A stretch of DNA of 64,000 bases, taken from DASUNQ01 sp044866775. Its GTDB lineage: Bacteria; Acidobacteriota; Thermoanaerobaculia; Multivoradales; UBA5704. The stretch spans positions 1-64,000 of the forward strand of contig JBIOUG010000192.1 of assembly GCA_044866775.1 (NCBI GenBank), given 5' to 3'. The translations under genes and the position numbers were made by a program. Shown here one piece after another: positions 7,532 to 17,344 of the stretch. Every line of letters begins with the position of its first letter. Position 1 is the stretch's first letter. Below the pieces are notes generated by a model, which was not told the origin of the DNA, made no database searches, and was given only the letters and a program-made list of their open reading frames with translations.

Positions 7532-8142
7532 CGCCGCTGCCGCCGTGCCGCGAGCAGCGGCTCGATCTCCGCGGCGACCGCCTCGGCGAGCTTCGCGTAG
7601 CCGGCGGCGTTGGGGTGGATCTCGTCGCTCTTGAGCGCCGAGTCGAAGAGGATGTCGGCGAGCACCTCCTCGACCAGCGGCACGTCGTAGTCGTCCGCCA
7701 CGCGATCGAAGAGGTCGCCGAGGCCGCCGAACGGCGCGCGGATCTCGACCAGCATCGGCACCGCGCCGGCCTCGAGCACGCCTTCTACGAGCCCGCGCAC
7801 CGCCGCCTCCGTGCGCTCCCGCGGCACGCCGCGCAGGATGTCGTTGCCGCCCACCTCGACGATCACCAGCCACGGGTCCTGCGCGAGCGCCTCGGGCAGC
7901 CGCGCCAGCGCCGCCTCGGCGGTGTCGCCCGGCACGCCGGCGTTGACGACGTCGGCCGCGAGCCGCTCGGCGAGGCCGTCCGGATAGTTGGGCGCCTCGC
8001 CCGCTCCCACCCCGGCGGTGATCGAGTCCCCGAGGCAGACGATCGTCGTGCCGCGCGAGTCGATGTTCGGCGGCAGGTCGCGGCAGGCGGCGAGGAGAGC
8101 GAGGCTGCAGAGGAGAAGCGCAGATCGAGGGGCGCGGCGCAC
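7528..8142 (-). CDS. GDSL/SGNH hydrolase lipoprotein (TesA-like arylesterase)
   Basis: A 204-residue protein starting at GTG 8142. It begins with a lipoprotein signal ending in LLAAC, so it is probably anchored in the envelope. The SGNH blocks are clear: VCLGDSITAG (block I Ser, about residue 38), the block II Gly in VNAGVPGDTA, VIVEVGGNDILRG (block III Asn) and the C-terminal SDEIHPNAAGY (block V Asp and His). This fold covers thioesterases, lysophospholipases and carbohydrate esterases, so the substrate is undetermined. TACAAT ends 6 bases before the start codon, suggesting a leaderless message. An ATG at 8208 is an alternative start but would place 22 odd residues before the signal. Confidence 0.85.
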   Translation of the reverse strand: MRRAPRSALLLCSLALLAACRDLPPNIDSRGTTIVCLGDSITAGVGAGEAPNYPDGLAERLAADVVNAGVPGDTAEAALARLPEALAQDPWLVIVEVGGNDILRGVPRERTEAAVRGLVEGVLEAGAVPMLVEIRAPFGGLGDLFDRVADDYDVPLVEEVLADILFDSALKSDEIHPNAAGYAKLAEAVAAEIEPLLAARRQRR

Positions 8143-8148
8143 GGCGGC

Positions 8149-8154
8149 ATTGTA
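8149..8154 (-). promoter_or_regulatory. -10 element of a leaderless transcript
   Basis: TACAAT on the minus strand is separated by only 6 bases from the GTG at 8142. No Shine-Dalgarno sequence can fit. The same spacing is found at tldD (47832). Confidence 0.45.
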
Positions 8155-8318
8155 GTGGCGGACACGGCGCCCGCACTGCGCGGCGCCGGGACATAGCCCG
8201 ACACGCATGCTAGAGTTCACGGTCTTCCGTTCCGGCCGATGACCCCGCATCCCGCCGTGTTCGAGCTGTGCCGAGCCGCCCGCGCGAGCCATCGCAGGAG
8301 TGTGATCCGGAGAGCGTC

Positions 8319-10784
8319 GTGAGCGAGCGCGCCCTCTCCGCGCAGGACCTGCAGGAGAGCGTCGAGGAGCTCCGCGACTACCTGGCGGACGGCATCCCCC
8401 CTCTGCTCGCCGCCGGCGCCATCGGCCTCCTCGTCCGCGGCGCGCCGGACGCGATCACGGCGCAGATCCAGAGCTGGCTCTCGTACCAGTACCAGGTGCG
8501 CGGCCGCACGGTGGCCTACTCGGACCTCGTCTATTACGCGCTGAGCAAGCTGCACTTCGTCGGCGAGCTGGGCCTGGTGCCGAAGCCGGAGCTGGCGAGC
8601 TATCTCGCCGCCCTCGTCGAGGCGCTCGTTCCACTCTGCCCCGAGGAGGAGCGCGACGTAGTGCGCTCGGCCCTCGAGCGGCTTCGCCTCGGGCCGCAGG
8701 AGCTGAGCCGGGGCGTCTTTCCGATCGGTCCGGCCCCGACGGCGGGACTGCGGGCGGCCGCCGGTGCGGCTGGCGCGGGCGCTCCGGCCGGAGAGCTCAC
8801 CCAGGAGCTGCGGCGCTTTGCGCTGCTGCTCGAGCGGCTGAAGCCGCCGGCCGCCGGCGATGCGGTCGCCCGGCCGGCAGGCGCGCCGGCCGACGAGCTC
8901 GTCGCCTCGGTGCTCGCCGCCGCCGCCACCACCGCGCGCGACGGCTCCGAGCTCGGCCAGTACCTGGAGCACCTGCGCGAGCTGGGCGTGCTCGGCATCG
9001 ACCCGGCGACGGTGGTGCGCACGCTGAGCCGCGCCCTCCCCAACTGGGCGCCGGCGACCGTGGCCTCGCCGGACGAGCTGGGAGGCAACGCGCGGGCGCT
9101 GCGCCGGTTCGTCGACCTGGCCGACGGCCCGCAGCAGCGCATCGAGCGCTTCCGCGAGCTGCTGCGCGCCGTCGTCGACGAGTTCAACGCCGGCTCGCTG
9201 GCGCGGGCCGTGGCCCTCGTGCAGGTGGCGGCGAGCCTGCTGGCGGAGAGGAAGGTGCCGGCGAGCGACGCCGATCTGGTCCGCGGCAACGCCCACGAGG
9301 CGCTGGATGGGGAGCGCCTGCGCGTCTTCGCGGTCGATCCCCAGCAGCAGCCGCTGCTGCGCCAGGTGCTGGATTTCTTCCCGGCGCTGCAGCCGCCCGG
9401 CCTCCTCCTCGCACTCGACGGCGAGCCCGACCGCGGCCTGCGCCGCCTGCGCATGACGCTGCTCGAGGTCCACGGCGAGGCGGCGCGGCCCGCCATCCTC
9501 GACAGTCTCGAGGCCGCCCTCGGCGACGTGCGCGCCAGCGCCTGGTTCTACCAGCGCAACCTCGTCTACCTCCTGCACCGCATCCCCTGCTCGCCCGAGT
9601 CGCTGCAGGACCGGGAGGTCGAGCACGTGATCCAGTTCTCCGAGCTCGCCCACCATCCGCGGCTGGTGGGCGAGGCCGTGGTCCGCCTCGGCCAGATCCG
9701 CAACGAGCGCGCCGAGAAGGCGCTGCTCGGGCGGCTGCAGGAGGTCGAAGCCGAGCTCGACGGCGCGGTCGTCGCGCACCATCCGGCCGAAGACCTCGAG
9801 CGGCTACGGAGCCTGATCGCGGCGGGCCTGCTGCGCAACGGCTCGCCCGCCGCGCGCCGCACGGTCGTGCAGAGCGCTCTCGGCCGGCTGCGGCACGCCG
9901 GCAGCGGCGACCGCCTGGCCGAGCTGCGCGGCGTCGATCTGTCGAGCGAGCCGGCGCTGCTCAACGGTCTGCTCCAGTCGCTGCGCGCGCTGCTGCCGCG
10001 CAAGGTGCTGGGAGTGGTGATGCGGCGCAACGCCGAGATCCTGACCCAGGTCGTGCAGGCCCTCGCCGCCACGCCCGCGCCCCTCGTCCGCCACGGCCTG
10101 CAGGAGCTGGTCGAGCAGTTCCCCGGCGAGCCGTTCGGGATGGAGGCGTCGAAGGCGCTCGCCGGCTTCGATGCCGCGCCCGCTCCGGGCGCGCTCCCGG
10201 AGGCCGCGCCGGCAGCCGCGGCGCCGCCGCCGCGGCGCATGGAGGGTGACCTGCAGCTCTTCGGTCTCCCCAACCTCCTGCAGAGCCTGGCGCAGAGCGG
10301 GCTCACCGGCACACTCACGCTCAAGGACGGTCAGGGAGCCACGGCCGCGAGACTCGAGCTGCGCGCGGGCACGCTGGCGGGCTGCTCGGCGGCGCACCTC
10401 CAGGGCGAGACGGCGTTCTACCAGCTCCTCGAGCGGCCGCTCGCGACGTCGTTCCTCTTCGTCGGCGGCGACGCCGCGCCGCGGGAGACACAGGCCGGCG
10501 GCGGGACGCGGGAGATCCTGCCGCTGCTGATGGAGGGGATGCGGCGGCTCGACGAGTACGACCGCGCCCGCGCGCTGATCCCCGACCCGACGGTCCTCGT
10601 CGCGACCGGCGTCCGCCCGACGACGCCAGCAGGCGAGACCGACGGCGCCTTCGTGCGCGAGCTGTGGAGCCGCGTCAAGGCCGGCGCCACGGCCGCCGCT
10701 TGCGAGGAGGCCCTGGCGGCGGACGGCTATCGCGTCCGCACCCTGCTGTCGCACTGGCTCGAGGAGGGGGCGGTCAGGGTATGA
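8319..10784 (+). CDS. Large helical protein with C-terminal PATAN (DUF4388) domain
   Basis: An 821-residue protein without signal peptide. GTG 8319 is preceded by GGAGAG and is preferred over the upstream in-frame ATG at 8268. Residues 1-620 are mostly Leu/Ala/Glu/Arg-rich helices, with pairs that look like HEAT-type repeats (for example HPRLVGEAVVRLGQIRNERA). A Pro/Ala linker near residue 635 leads to a PATAN/DUF4388 domain (GDLQLFGLPNLLQSLAQSGL, then GTLTLKDG). PATAN domains occur with receiver and GTPase-regulating proteins and probably mediate interactions. A second PATAN protein is encoded at 33898. The function is unknown; a cytoplasmic scaffold or signalling adaptor is a reasonable guess. 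Confidence 0.75.
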   Translation: MSERALSAQDLQESVEELRDYLADGIPPLLAAGAIGLLVRGAPDAITAQIQSWLSYQYQVRGRTVAYSDLVYYALSKLHFVGELGLVPKPELASYLAALVEALVPLCPEEERDVVRSALERLRLGPQELSRGVFPIGPAPTAGLRAAAGAAGAGAPAGELTQELRRFALLLERLKPPAAGDAVARPAGAPADELVASVLAAAATTARDGSELGQYLEHLRELGVLGIDPATVVRTLSRALPNWAPATVASPDELGGNARALRRFVDLADGPQQRIERFRELLRAVVDEFNAGSLARAVALVQVAASLLAERKVPASDADLVRGNAHEALDGERLRVFAVDPQQQPLLRQVLDFFPALQPPGLLLALDGEPDRGLRRLRMTLLEVHGEAARPAILDSLEAALGDVRASAWFYQRNLVYLLHRIPCSPESLQDREVEHVIQFSELAHHPRLVGEAVVRLGQIRNERAEKALLGRLQEVEAELDGAVVAHHPAEDLERLRSLIAAGLLRNGSPAARRTVVQSALGRLRHAGSGDRLAELRGVDLSSEPALLNGLLQSLRALLPRKVLGVVMRRNAEILTQVVQALAATPAPLVRHGLQELVEQFPGEPFGMEASKALAGFDAAPAPGALPEAAPAAAAPPPRRMEGDLQLFGLPNLLQSLAQSGLTGTLTLKDGQGATAARLELRAGTLAGCSAAHLQGETAFYQLLERPLATSFLFVGGDAAPRETQAGGGTREILPLLMEGMRRLDEYDRARALIPDPTVLVATGVRPTTPAGETDGAFVRELWSRVKAGATAAACEEALAADGYRVRTLLSHWLEEGAVRV

Positions 10785-10864
10785 GCCGGCGCGAAATGCC
10801 GTCGAACGGAGGGACATGAGATGTAGAACGGCCCGCGAAACGAGCCCACTGGGGGGAAGAGACC

Positions 10865-13800
10865 ATGACCGCCCAGACAGCCCACCACCGCCCACGGCTC
10901 CCGGTCCTCGGGGATCGCCAGTGGATCTCTTGCGCAGTCCTGCTCCTCTTGTTGAGCTCCATTCTCGCCGGCGACGGCCCGCGGGCCCTCGCGAGATCTT
11001 CGACGGCGGGGCCGCCGTCGCTCGCGCAGGCCGGCTCCCTGCCGGGTCTCCCAGACCGCATCATCGAGTACCGCGGGAGCCAGGTCGTCCTCGACGGCAT
11101 CGATCCCGCGGGCGCCGGCGGCGCCAGCCAGATCAAGGTCAGCTACCGCCGCGATGCGACGACGTTCGAGACCGTCGCCGCCCGCACCGACGAGGCGGGC
11201 CGCTACACACTGGCCTTCTACGCCGGCGGGCTCGACGACCTGGACGAGGTCCTGGTCGACATCCGTCGCGGCGAGACGGTGGAGCCGACCCTGCCGCTCC
11301 TGGTGCGGCGCGGCACCGGACCTGGCCTGTGCCTGCCGGCGACCCTGGCCACCAACGCCCCGGCCGCGCTCTGTAGCTGCGAGGGGGACTGCCCGCCGCC
11401 GGCCGCCTCGACCTTGCTCTTCACCGCCAGCCGCGAGCCCCGCTCCCACGGCGTCAACGTGGCGGACGGCACGGTCATCACTTCCGCTCCGGTGGCGGGC
11501 TTCGACACCGGTGGCCTGGGGATGGACCTCACCTTCCACCATCAGAGCGGCACCCTCTGCGACGGGCCGACCGGTCAGGCCTGGTCCCACGGCTACGACA
11601 TGTCGATGGTGCAGACCGGGGCCGACAGCGGTTACGTCGTGACGCCCGATCTGCGGTCCTTCCCGATCGTGCGGCAGCAGGCGAGCCGGCGCGCCGCGGC
11701 GGCGAGCGAGAGCTGGACGCTTCCCGACGGCTTCTTCTCCCGCCTGCGGCGCGATCCCGAGACGCGGCGCTGGCTCCTCATCCACTCGAGCGGGCTCGAG
11801 TTCGAGTTCCTGGTCGGCGCGCCCGGCCAGCCGGGCCCGCTGATCGCGATCCGCGACCCCAACGGCAACCAGGCTCAGGTGCGGCGCAACGCCTCGGGCG
11901 CCCTTGCCGCGGTGACCACCGACCTCGGCCAGGAGGTGCGCTTCGGCTACGGCGCCGACGGGCGCCTCGCCTCCCTCACCGACCACCTCGGCCGCGCCTG
12001 GAGCTTCGGCCACGACGGCCGCGGGAACCTCACCACCGTCACCAGCCCGGCGACGGAGTTCGCTGCCATCGGTGCCGGCGTCGAGCTCATCGATACGGCC
12101 CTCCCCGCCGCCCTCGTGCGCCGCGGGCGGACGACCACCTTCTCCTACGGCGACCCGGCGCTCCCCAACCAGATCACGCGCATCACCGACCCGCGCGGCG
12201 CCGTTGCCGTCGAGTACACCTACCACCACAACCCGCCCGACGTCGGCCGGGTGGCGATCGAGCGGGTCAACGGGCGCGACGTCACCTTCCTCTACGACCC
12301 GCCGGCGACCGCCGTGCCGGCTCCTCTCGCCCGCCTCGAGCCCGGCAACACGGTGACCCGCGTCGTCGATCGCGCGGGCAACGTCACCGATCACGAGATG
12401 CACGGCCCGGCGGGCGGGCCGCTTGCGGGCATGGGCAAGTTCGGGCTGCGCCGGCAGGTGGTCTGGACCGAGCGGGGCAAGGGCAACCCGCCGCTGCGCG
12501 CCGGCGAGCCCCTGGCCTGGGAGCAGCGCTGGCTGCAGGAGTGCGACTGCCTGACGCCGCGGGCCGTCTCCCAACCCTTCCGCCGCGAAGCGCCGGACCT
12601 CGCCCAGGACGACGCCGGCCGGGCCCTGCAGTTCGACGCCAACGGCATGCCCGTCGGCTACCCCACCGAGCTCTTCGCCTACAACGACCGCCGGCAGGTG
12701 ACGGCCTACGAGCTGCGCGGCTTCGACGAGGTGATCCGCTGGGAGAAGACCTACGACACCTTCGAGCGCTTCAGCCGGCAGCTCAGCTATACCGAGCCGC
12801 GGGCGTTCGACGACAATCCGCTCTACGCCGGCCTCTCCTTCACCCACACCTACGCCTACGACGCCCGCGGCAACCGCATCCGGCACCAGGCGCCGCGGGT
12901 GACCCGCGGGGTCGAAAGCGCGCAGACGATCGTCGAGTCCTGGACCTACGACGAGCGCGGCCAAGTCCTCACCCACACCGACGCCAACGGCAACCTGACG
13001 CGCTACGCGTACTTCGACGGGCCCAGCAGCGGCGGCGACGTCAACAGCAAGGGGGAGTTCGGCGGCTACCTCGCCGCGGTCACCCGCGGCGCCGCGGGCT
13101 CGGCCGGCGCCGCGCCACGGCTCACCACCCGCTACCGCGTCAACGCCCTGGGCATGGTGACCCAGAGGATCGACCCCGGCGGCGCCGTCCACGACGTCGA
13201 GTACAACGACCTCGGCGAGACGACGCGGCAGATCGACGCCGAGGTGACGCTGCGCAACGGCCAGCGGCTGCGTTACGAGACCCGCTTCGTCTTCGACGCC
13301 GCCGGCAACCGGGTGCTGAGCCGGCGGAGCAACGTCGACTTCGACGGCGCGGTGTCCGCCAACGACTTCGTCGACCGCGCGCAGAGCTTCGACGCGGCCG
13401 GCAACCTCCTCGGGTCCCGTGCCGAGGTGGACGGCGACGACGCCCACGACCTCGTCACCCGCTACCGCTACGACGGCAACGACCGGCTCGCCGTCGTCGA
13501 GCAGCCGGAGGGCAACCGGAGCTTCCACCTCTATGACGAGCGGGGTCTGCGCTTCAAGACCTTCTACGGCGTCGCGCGCGCGGCGGGGGGCGACCCGTCC
13601 GCCGGCTACCCGGCCGACGCGCGGTCGGAGACTCTCGACGGCACCGGCTTCGTGGGCTTCACCAGCGCGACCTACGACGCGCGCGGCAACGCGGTGCGGG
13701 TCCGCGACGGCCGCGGCAACGCGACGGATCACTTCTACGATTTCGCCGACCGCCGCATCGCATCGAGCGATGCCAACGGCAAAGGCGTGGTCGCCGACTA

Positions 13801-16800
13801 CGACGACGACGGGAATGCCCTCACCGGCGCCGCCGGCGCGGTGTCCAAGGCGACGGGCGCTGCGACGACCGTCCTCGAGCGGACCTACCACCGCTTCGAC
13901 GAGGCCGGCCGCCGCTACCAGACGGTGCTCGACCTCGATCCCGCAAGCGACGAGAGCGCCGCAGTCGATCCCGACGACGGCCGCAGCTCGAGCTACCGTA
14001 CGGTCTTCGATCCGGCCTCGCGGGTGGTCGCGGCGCTCGATGCCAACGGTAACCGCACGACGACGACCTACGACGCCGCGGAGCGCGTGCTCACCATCAC
14101 CGACCCCCTGGGCAACGCCCGCGGCTACGAGTACGACGCCGATTCCAACGTCGTCGCGGTCGCGGATCTCGAGCTGCCCGGCCCCGGCGCCGCCGGCATC
14201 CCCGAGCGCTACGTGGCCACCTTCGCCTACGACGCGCTGGATCGCCGGATCGAGAGCCACGATCGCGGCCTCGACGGCGACTCGCTCGACCATGCGACGC
14301 GCTTCGCCTACGACTCGCGCGACAACACCCGTCTGGTCGAGGACGCCGAGGGCAATGTCACGCGCGCCGCCTTCGACGACCTCGACCGGCGGGTCGCGCT
14401 CCAGCGCTTCGCCGGCGATCCGGGCGCGGGCGCCCCGCCGGCCGGCGTTACGGAGTTGAGTCGGCTCGAGCACCGCTACGACCGCAACTCGCGGCGGACC
14501 CACGACCTCGCCTTCTCGGACGTCGCGGACCCGGCGAGCGTGCAGGCCACGCTCTACCTCTACGACGACCTCGACCGGCTCGCCACCACCGTCTACCCCG
14601 ACGCCGACGACTTCCGCCAGGCCCCGGACGGCCCGGGCTACGGCGAGATCGACCGCGGCAACCCCGACGGCGCCGACGGCGTCTATGACCGGGTGGAGCT
14701 GGCCTACGACGCCAGCTCCAACGTCGTCGCGACCCGCGACCAGCGCGGCGTCGTCTTGGCCCACACCTACGACCCGGGAGACCGCCTCATCCTCCAGGAA
14801 GCCACCCTGCCGCCTGGGATTCCGGGGACCGACCGCCAGGACTTCTCCTACGACGCCCTCGACCGTCTGGTGCGGGCGCGCAACGACTACGCGCGGGTGA
14901 GCCGCGTCTACGACCCGCTCTCGCGTCTCGCCTTCGAGCGCCAGGAGATCCGCCTCGACGGCAGCGGCTTCACCGCGGGCTGGGAGCGGCCGGTGTCGCT
15001 CTTCTCCGCCTACGACCGCGAGTCCAACCGCACCTCGCTGCGGGTGCGCGACGCCACCGAGGAGCAGCCGCGCCGCGACCTCCAGGTGCGCCACGCCTAC
15101 GACGAGCGCAACCGCACGCGCGCGATCCGCGCCGCCTACTTCGATCGCCCCCTCCACCCGATCGCCGAGTACGCCTACCTCGGTCCCGGCCGGGTGCAGA
15201 CGAAGACCTTCGGCAACGGCGCCGCTCTCACCAACCGCTACGACCCGAAGCGGCGCCTCGCCGAGCACGCCTGGCGCGACGGCTCGCCGCCGCGGCGCCT
15301 CCTCGCCGGCTTCGGCTACGCCTACGACGACGTCGACAACCCGCTCTTCGAGCGCTTCCTCCACGACGGCGGCCGCGCCGACAACTTCTCCTACAACGAT
15401 CGCTACGAGCTGACCGGCGTGAGCTATCGCGAGGCTGCCCCGCGCGACTATCGGACCACCGCCGAACCGTACCGGGACACCTTCGACTACGACGACGCCT
15501 GGAACCGACGCGAGGCCCGCTTCACCGATCCGATGGGCTCCGAGCCCGCAGTTCGTGACACCTACCAGATCAATCGCGCCAACGAGTACCTGGCCGTCGA
15601 TCGCCAGGTGGGAGGCGCGCCGGTCGGGACTTCGCCGCCGCTCCACGACGCCGCCGGCAACATGACGCGCCTGCCGGTCCGGCCCGCCGCCGGCGCCGCC
15701 GCCGGCCGCGACGTCGACCTCCACGCCGTCTGGGACGCCTTCGATCTCCTCCACAGCGCCACCGTCCCCGACCCCGAGCGGGAAGGCGGCGAGCGGGTCG
15801 AGCACTACCGCTACGACCCCTTCCGCCGGCGGATCGCCAAGCTCGACGTCGCGCGGCCGGCCGACGGCTCCACCGCCCGGTTCACGGTGCGGCGCTTCAT
15901 CTACGACGGCTGGCGCGACGTCGCCGAGCGCGTCTTCATAGAGGAGGGGACGACCGAGCTCCCGGCGAGCATCGCCGACCGTCTCGAGCGCGTCTACGTC
16001 AACAGCCGGCTCATAGACGAGCCGCTCCTGGCCGCGATCGACGGCGACGGCGACCGCACCCTCGACGGGGGCGGCCAGCCGGCGAACAGCCCCGGCGGCA
16101 TCGACTTCGAGTACCACTACCTGACCAACCGGCTCGGCTCGGTCGTGGCGCTTCTGGACGCCACGGACGACACGCGCATCCTAGAGTCCTATCGCTACGA
16201 CGTCCACGGCCGGGCCACGGTCCTCGGGCTCCCGCCCGCCGCGGCCCAGGTCTCGCGCTTCGCGAACGCCCTGACCTTCACCGCCCGGCGGCTCGACGCC
16301 GAGACGGGCCTCCTCTACCTCCGCAACCGCTACCTCGACCCGACCACGGGCAGGTTTCTCGCCCGGGATCCGATCGCCTCGGCCGGCAAGCTCGACCTCT
16401 ACGCCTATGCGCTCTGCTCGCCCGTGCGCTGGCTCGACCCGAGCGGGCTGGAATATCAACGGACAAGCGGCATCGAGGTGCCGGAGGCGCAGGGCGAGAT
16501 TCAGCTGCCGGAAGGCGGCGGCACGGTCAGGGTCTTCAAGAACGCCACGATCGTGAAGAACGGCTGGGAGTATCGCAATGAGTTCCAGCTCGAGTTCAAG
16601 CGGACATCCGGCGACTACGATTGCCGGCACTGCCGATGGCTGCAGTTCCACACCTCACTTCGATACGAGGAGTTCAGGGAGGTCGATGGCGTCTACACGC
16701 TGGGTTATCGCCTCAAGTACTACGGCAGGCGCCTCGGACTGTCGGTCGATTCGCAGGATTCCACGGATCCGTTCTACGACGGTCACCCCAACGCCTTTGC

Positions 16801-17188
16801 CGAACGTACCGCCGAAGAGAGCTCGATCTTCGACCGGCCGACTCCGGGCAAGTCGCTTGCCGCCGTGGGCAGCAAGGAGCACGACATCTTCGACGCCTAC
16901 CTGATCTGCAACCGCCAGGTCTACTTCCATGTCCATTGGGAGGCGAGTCACAAGGTCGAGAACGGCGTGCTCAAGCGCTTCTACGGAAACATCAAGGGCG
17001 AGGCGACCGACCGGCTGCCGCCGTGGGCGAGAGGCGGTGGCCTTCCGAAAGGCTACGACGGCAACCACCAGACGCTCGAGGTGACTGGACCGCAGGAGCC
17101 GTTTTGGAACCCGGCCCCCGCCGACGACCGCCTGCGATGGAACCTGGAGGAGGGCCTCTGGCTGGGTGACCCACCCAAGGTCGGGTGA
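10865..17188 (+). CDS. Giant RHS/YD-repeat protein with unassigned C-terminal domain
   Basis: A 2107-residue protein starting at ATG with GGGGGGAAGAG just upstream. The N-terminus has a hydrophobic segment (residues 22-36) likely to export or anchor it. After a beta-rich head come dozens of YD repeats between about residues 320 and 1800 (for example YDARGNRIRHQ). The canonical RHS core end follows near 1817-1860: LYLRNRYLDPTTGRFLARDP and later WLDPSGLEY. The last ~245 residues are a distinct domain, with CRHC near residue 1925 and HVHWEASHKVENGV near 2025, and its DNA is visibly less G+C-rich. In RHS systems the core forms a shell around a C-terminal toxin. No immunity gene fits in the 156 bp before the next gene, and no PAAR or VgrG gene is near. 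A toxin role is therefore open; a cell-surface or secreted role is equally possible. Confidence 0.9.
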   Translation: MTAQTAHHRPRLPVLGDRQWISCAVLLLLLSSILAGDGPRALARSSTAGPPSLAQAGSLPGLPDRIIEYRGSQVVLDGIDPAGAGGASQIKVSYRRDATTFETVAARTDEAGRYTLAFYAGGLDDLDEVLVDIRRGETVEPTLPLLVRRGTGPGLCLPATLATNAPAALCSCEGDCPPPAASTLLFTASREPRSHGVNVADGTVITSAPVAGFDTGGLGMDLTFHHQSGTLCDGPTGQAWSHGYDMSMVQTGADSGYVVTPDLRSFPIVRQQASRRAAAASESWTLPDGFFSRLRRDPETRRWLLIHSSGLEFEFLVGAPGQPGPLIAIRDPNGNQAQVRRNASGALAAVTTDLGQEVRFGYGADGRLASLTDHLGRAWSFGHDGRGNLTTVTSPATEFAAIGAGVELIDTALPAALVRRGRTTTFSYGDPALPNQITRITDPRGAVAVEYTYHHNPPDVGRVAIERVNGRDVTFLYDPPATAVPAPLARLEPGNTVTRVVDRAGNVTDHEMHGPAGGPLAGMGKFGLRRQVVWTERGKGNPPLRAGEPLAWEQRWLQECDCLTPRAVSQPFRREAPDLAQDDAGRALQFDANGMPVGYPTELFAYNDRRQVTAYELRGFDEVIRWEKTYDTFERFSRQLSYTEPRAFDDNPLYAGLSFTHTYAYDARGNRIRHQAPRVTRGVESAQTIVESWTYDERGQVLTHTDANGNLTRYAYFDGPSSGGDVNSKGEFGGYLAAVTRGAAGSAGAAPRLTTRYRVNALGMVTQRIDPGGAVHDVEYNDLGETTRQIDAEVTLRNGQRLRYETRFVFDAAGNRVLSRRSNVDFDGAVSANDFVDRAQSFDAAGNLLGSRAEVDGDDAHDLVTRYRYDGNDRLAVVEQPEGNRSFHLYDERGLRFKTFYGVARAAGGDPSAGYPADARSETLDGTGFVGFTSATYDARGNAVRVRDGRGNATDHFYDFADRRIASSDANGKGVVADYDDDGNALTGAAGAVSKATGAATTVLERTYHRFDEAGRRYQTVLDLDPASDESAAVDPDDGRSSSYRTVFDPASRVVAALDANGNRTTTTYDAAERVLTITDPLGNARGYEYDADSNVVAVADLELPGPGAAGIPERYVATFAYDALDRRIESHDRGLDGDSLDHATRFAYDSRDNTRLVEDAEGNVTRAAFDDLDRRVALQRFAGDPGAGAPPAGVTELSRLEHRYDRNSRRTHDLAFSDVADPASVQATLYLYDDLDRLATTVYPDADDFRQAPDGPGYGEIDRGNPDGADGVYDRVELAYDASSNVVATRDQRGVVLAHTYDPGDRLILQEATLPPGIPGTDRQDFSYDALDRLVRARNDYARVSRVYDPLSRLAFERQEIRLDGSGFTAGWERPVSLFSAYDRESNRTSLRVRDATEEQPRRDLQVRHAYDERNRTRAIRAAYFDRPLHPIAEYAYLGPGRVQTKTFGNGAALTNRYDPKRRLAEHAWRDGSPPRRLLAGFGYAYDDVDNPLFERFLHDGGRADNFSYNDRYELTGVSYREAAPRDYRTTAEPYRDTFDYDDAWNRREARFTDPMGSEPAVRDTYQINRANEYLAVDRQVGGAPVGTSPPLHDAAGNMTRLPVRPAAGAAAGRDVDLHAVWDAFDLLHSATVPDPEREGGERVEHYRYDPFRRRIAKLDVARPADGSTARFTVRRFIYDGWRDVAERVFIEEGTTELPASIADRLERVYVNSRLIDEPLLAAIDGDGDRTLDGGGQPANSPGGIDFEYHYLTNRLGSVVALLDATDDTRILESYRYDVHGRATVLGLPPAAAQVSRFANALTFTARRLDAETGLLYLRNRYLDPTTGRFLARDPIASAGKLDLYAYALCSPVRWLDPSGLEYQRTSGIEVPEAQGEIQLPEGGGTVRVFKNATIVKNGWEYRNEFQLEFKRTSGDYDCRHCRWLQFHTSLRYEEFREVDGVYTLGYRLKYYGRRLGLSVDSQDSTDPFYDGHPNAFAERTAEESSIFDRPTPGKSLAAVGSKEHDIFDAYLICNRQVYFHVHWEASHKVENGVLKRFYGNIKGEATDRLPPWARGGGLPKGYDGNHQTLEVTGPQEPFWNPAPADDRLRWNLEEGLWLGDPPKVG

Positions 17189-17344
17189 CTCGCTCGGGCA
17201 CCGCGGCGAGCGACACGCCCACCTTGCGGCGGGTCTCCAGAGCGTCGCGGGGATGCAGAACGTCCTGGTGGCGGTGCTGGAAGGAAAGCTTCCGCCGCCA
17301 GTTTCGGAGTAGCATCCGCGGACTCTCTGCTTGGAGGTGTCCGC

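Noticed and set aside
10727..16117. 1796-codon open frame on the minus strand
   Set aside because: It lies wholly antisense to the RHS gene; the protein is Val/Gly/Ala/Arg-rich with no domain. Long antisense frames are expected from high G+C and the RHS codon pattern.
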